NCBI GenBank assembly: GCA_013298595.1
Contig: JAAFIG010000047.1
Coordinates: 1 to 32,355, forward strand
Length of the DNA: 32,355 bases
Reading direction: 5' to 3'
From: Deinococcales bacterium
GTDB lineage: Bacteria > Deinococcota > Deinococci > Deinococcales > JAAFIG01
Shown: positions 32,234 to 32,355 of the stretch, piece after piece
Layout of the letters: each line of letters opens with the position of its first letter
How positions within the stretch are numbered: position 1 is the stretch's first letter
Made by a program: the position numbers and the translations under genes
The notes under the pieces: model-generated
The model's input: only the letters and a program-made list of their open reading frames with translations
What the model was told of the DNA's origin: nothing
Databases searched by the model: none

Positions 32234-32355
32234 CCAAAGCGGTTTGAAAGTGAGTCATAATAAACACATGACCCGAACAATAAAACCAATCAACTGGGCT
32301 GAAAGTAGCCAAGAACTGGAACAACGCTTCAAACAAGAAAAACAACCAGAACGCA
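32234..32355 (+). mobile_element. Right-edge fragment of an IS630-like insertion sequence
   Basis: This is the exact inverted copy of bases 1-121. It begins CCAAAGCGG after a TA (32232-32233) and continues past the window edge. It interrupts the ATPase remnant. Both IS copies point outward, so the window is a segment between two inverted copies. Confidence 0.7.
32268..32355 (+). CDS. IS630-like transposase, N-terminal fragment (runs off window)
   Basis: ATG at 32268 opens 29 complete codons identical to the left-edge copy, cut by the right edge. It begins 34 bases inside the element. Confidence 0.5.
   Translation, partial: MTRTIKPINWAESSQELEQRFKQEKQPER

Overview
This 32.4 kb window looks like ordinary bacterial chromosome, roughly mid-40s % GC by eye. 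It carries about 26 complete genes plus IS fragments at both extreme ends and one gene remnant. I read the organism as a probable member of the Deinococcota, with moderate confidence. The reasons are an unusually high share of genes with a TANNNT -10 element only 5-10 nt before the start codon (the leaderless-mRNA layout known from Deinococcus), a YvcK protein with an N-terminal membrane anchor coupled to RapZ, a DUF1844-like gene next to dtd, and a cytosolic S10 carboxypeptidase. No rRNA, tRNA, CRISPR array, prophage or plasmid function was seen.

Layout. Both ends (1-121 and 32234-32355) carry the same 121 bp in inverted orientation: the start of an IS630-like element whose transposase reads out of the window. 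From the left come a secreted protein, an ABC exporter divergent from rlmH, a lipoprotein, a GGDEF diguanylate cyclase, gap-pgk (glycolysis), an S10 peptidase, a P-loop kinase, DUF1844-dtd, and a TVP38-type membrane protein. Then follow a family 4 uracil-DNA glycosylase with a YkgJ-type cysteine-cluster gene, an ftsB-like gene with a small coupled ORF, and an MMPL transporter with a small membrane protein. Next are an FAD oxidoreductase, a PAS-GAF-HD-GYP phosphodiesterase, a coupled ATP-grasp ligase/MFS exporter pair, scpA, a DinB-family gene, trpS, rapZ-yvcK, and the E1alpha-E1beta-E2 operon of a 2-oxoacid dehydrogenase. A 3' remnant of an ATPase gene cut by the right-hand IS copy closes the window.

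The most striking signal is at the sequence level. The hexamer palindrome CTCGAG occurs about 200 times by hand count (about one per 160 bp), where about 6-8 are expected from composition. It lies mostly inside genes, in all reading frames, and shapes codon choice: in rlmH, CTC is used only in the codon pair CTC-GAG. It resembles the HIP1 palindrome of cyanobacteria in style but has a different sequence. A second repeat family, nested GC-rich hairpins built on GTAGGGGCGAGGC...GCCTCGCCCCTAC, sits between genes, notably on both sides of pgk.

Working connections: gap and pgk form a glycolytic pair. GGDEF and HD-GYP proteins give synthesis and breakdown of cyclic di-GMP. ATP-grasp plus MFS looks like a make-and-export unit. 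rapZ-yvcK is a conserved envelope/carbon regulatory pair. The 2-oxoacid dehydrogenase operon lacks its E3 gene here.
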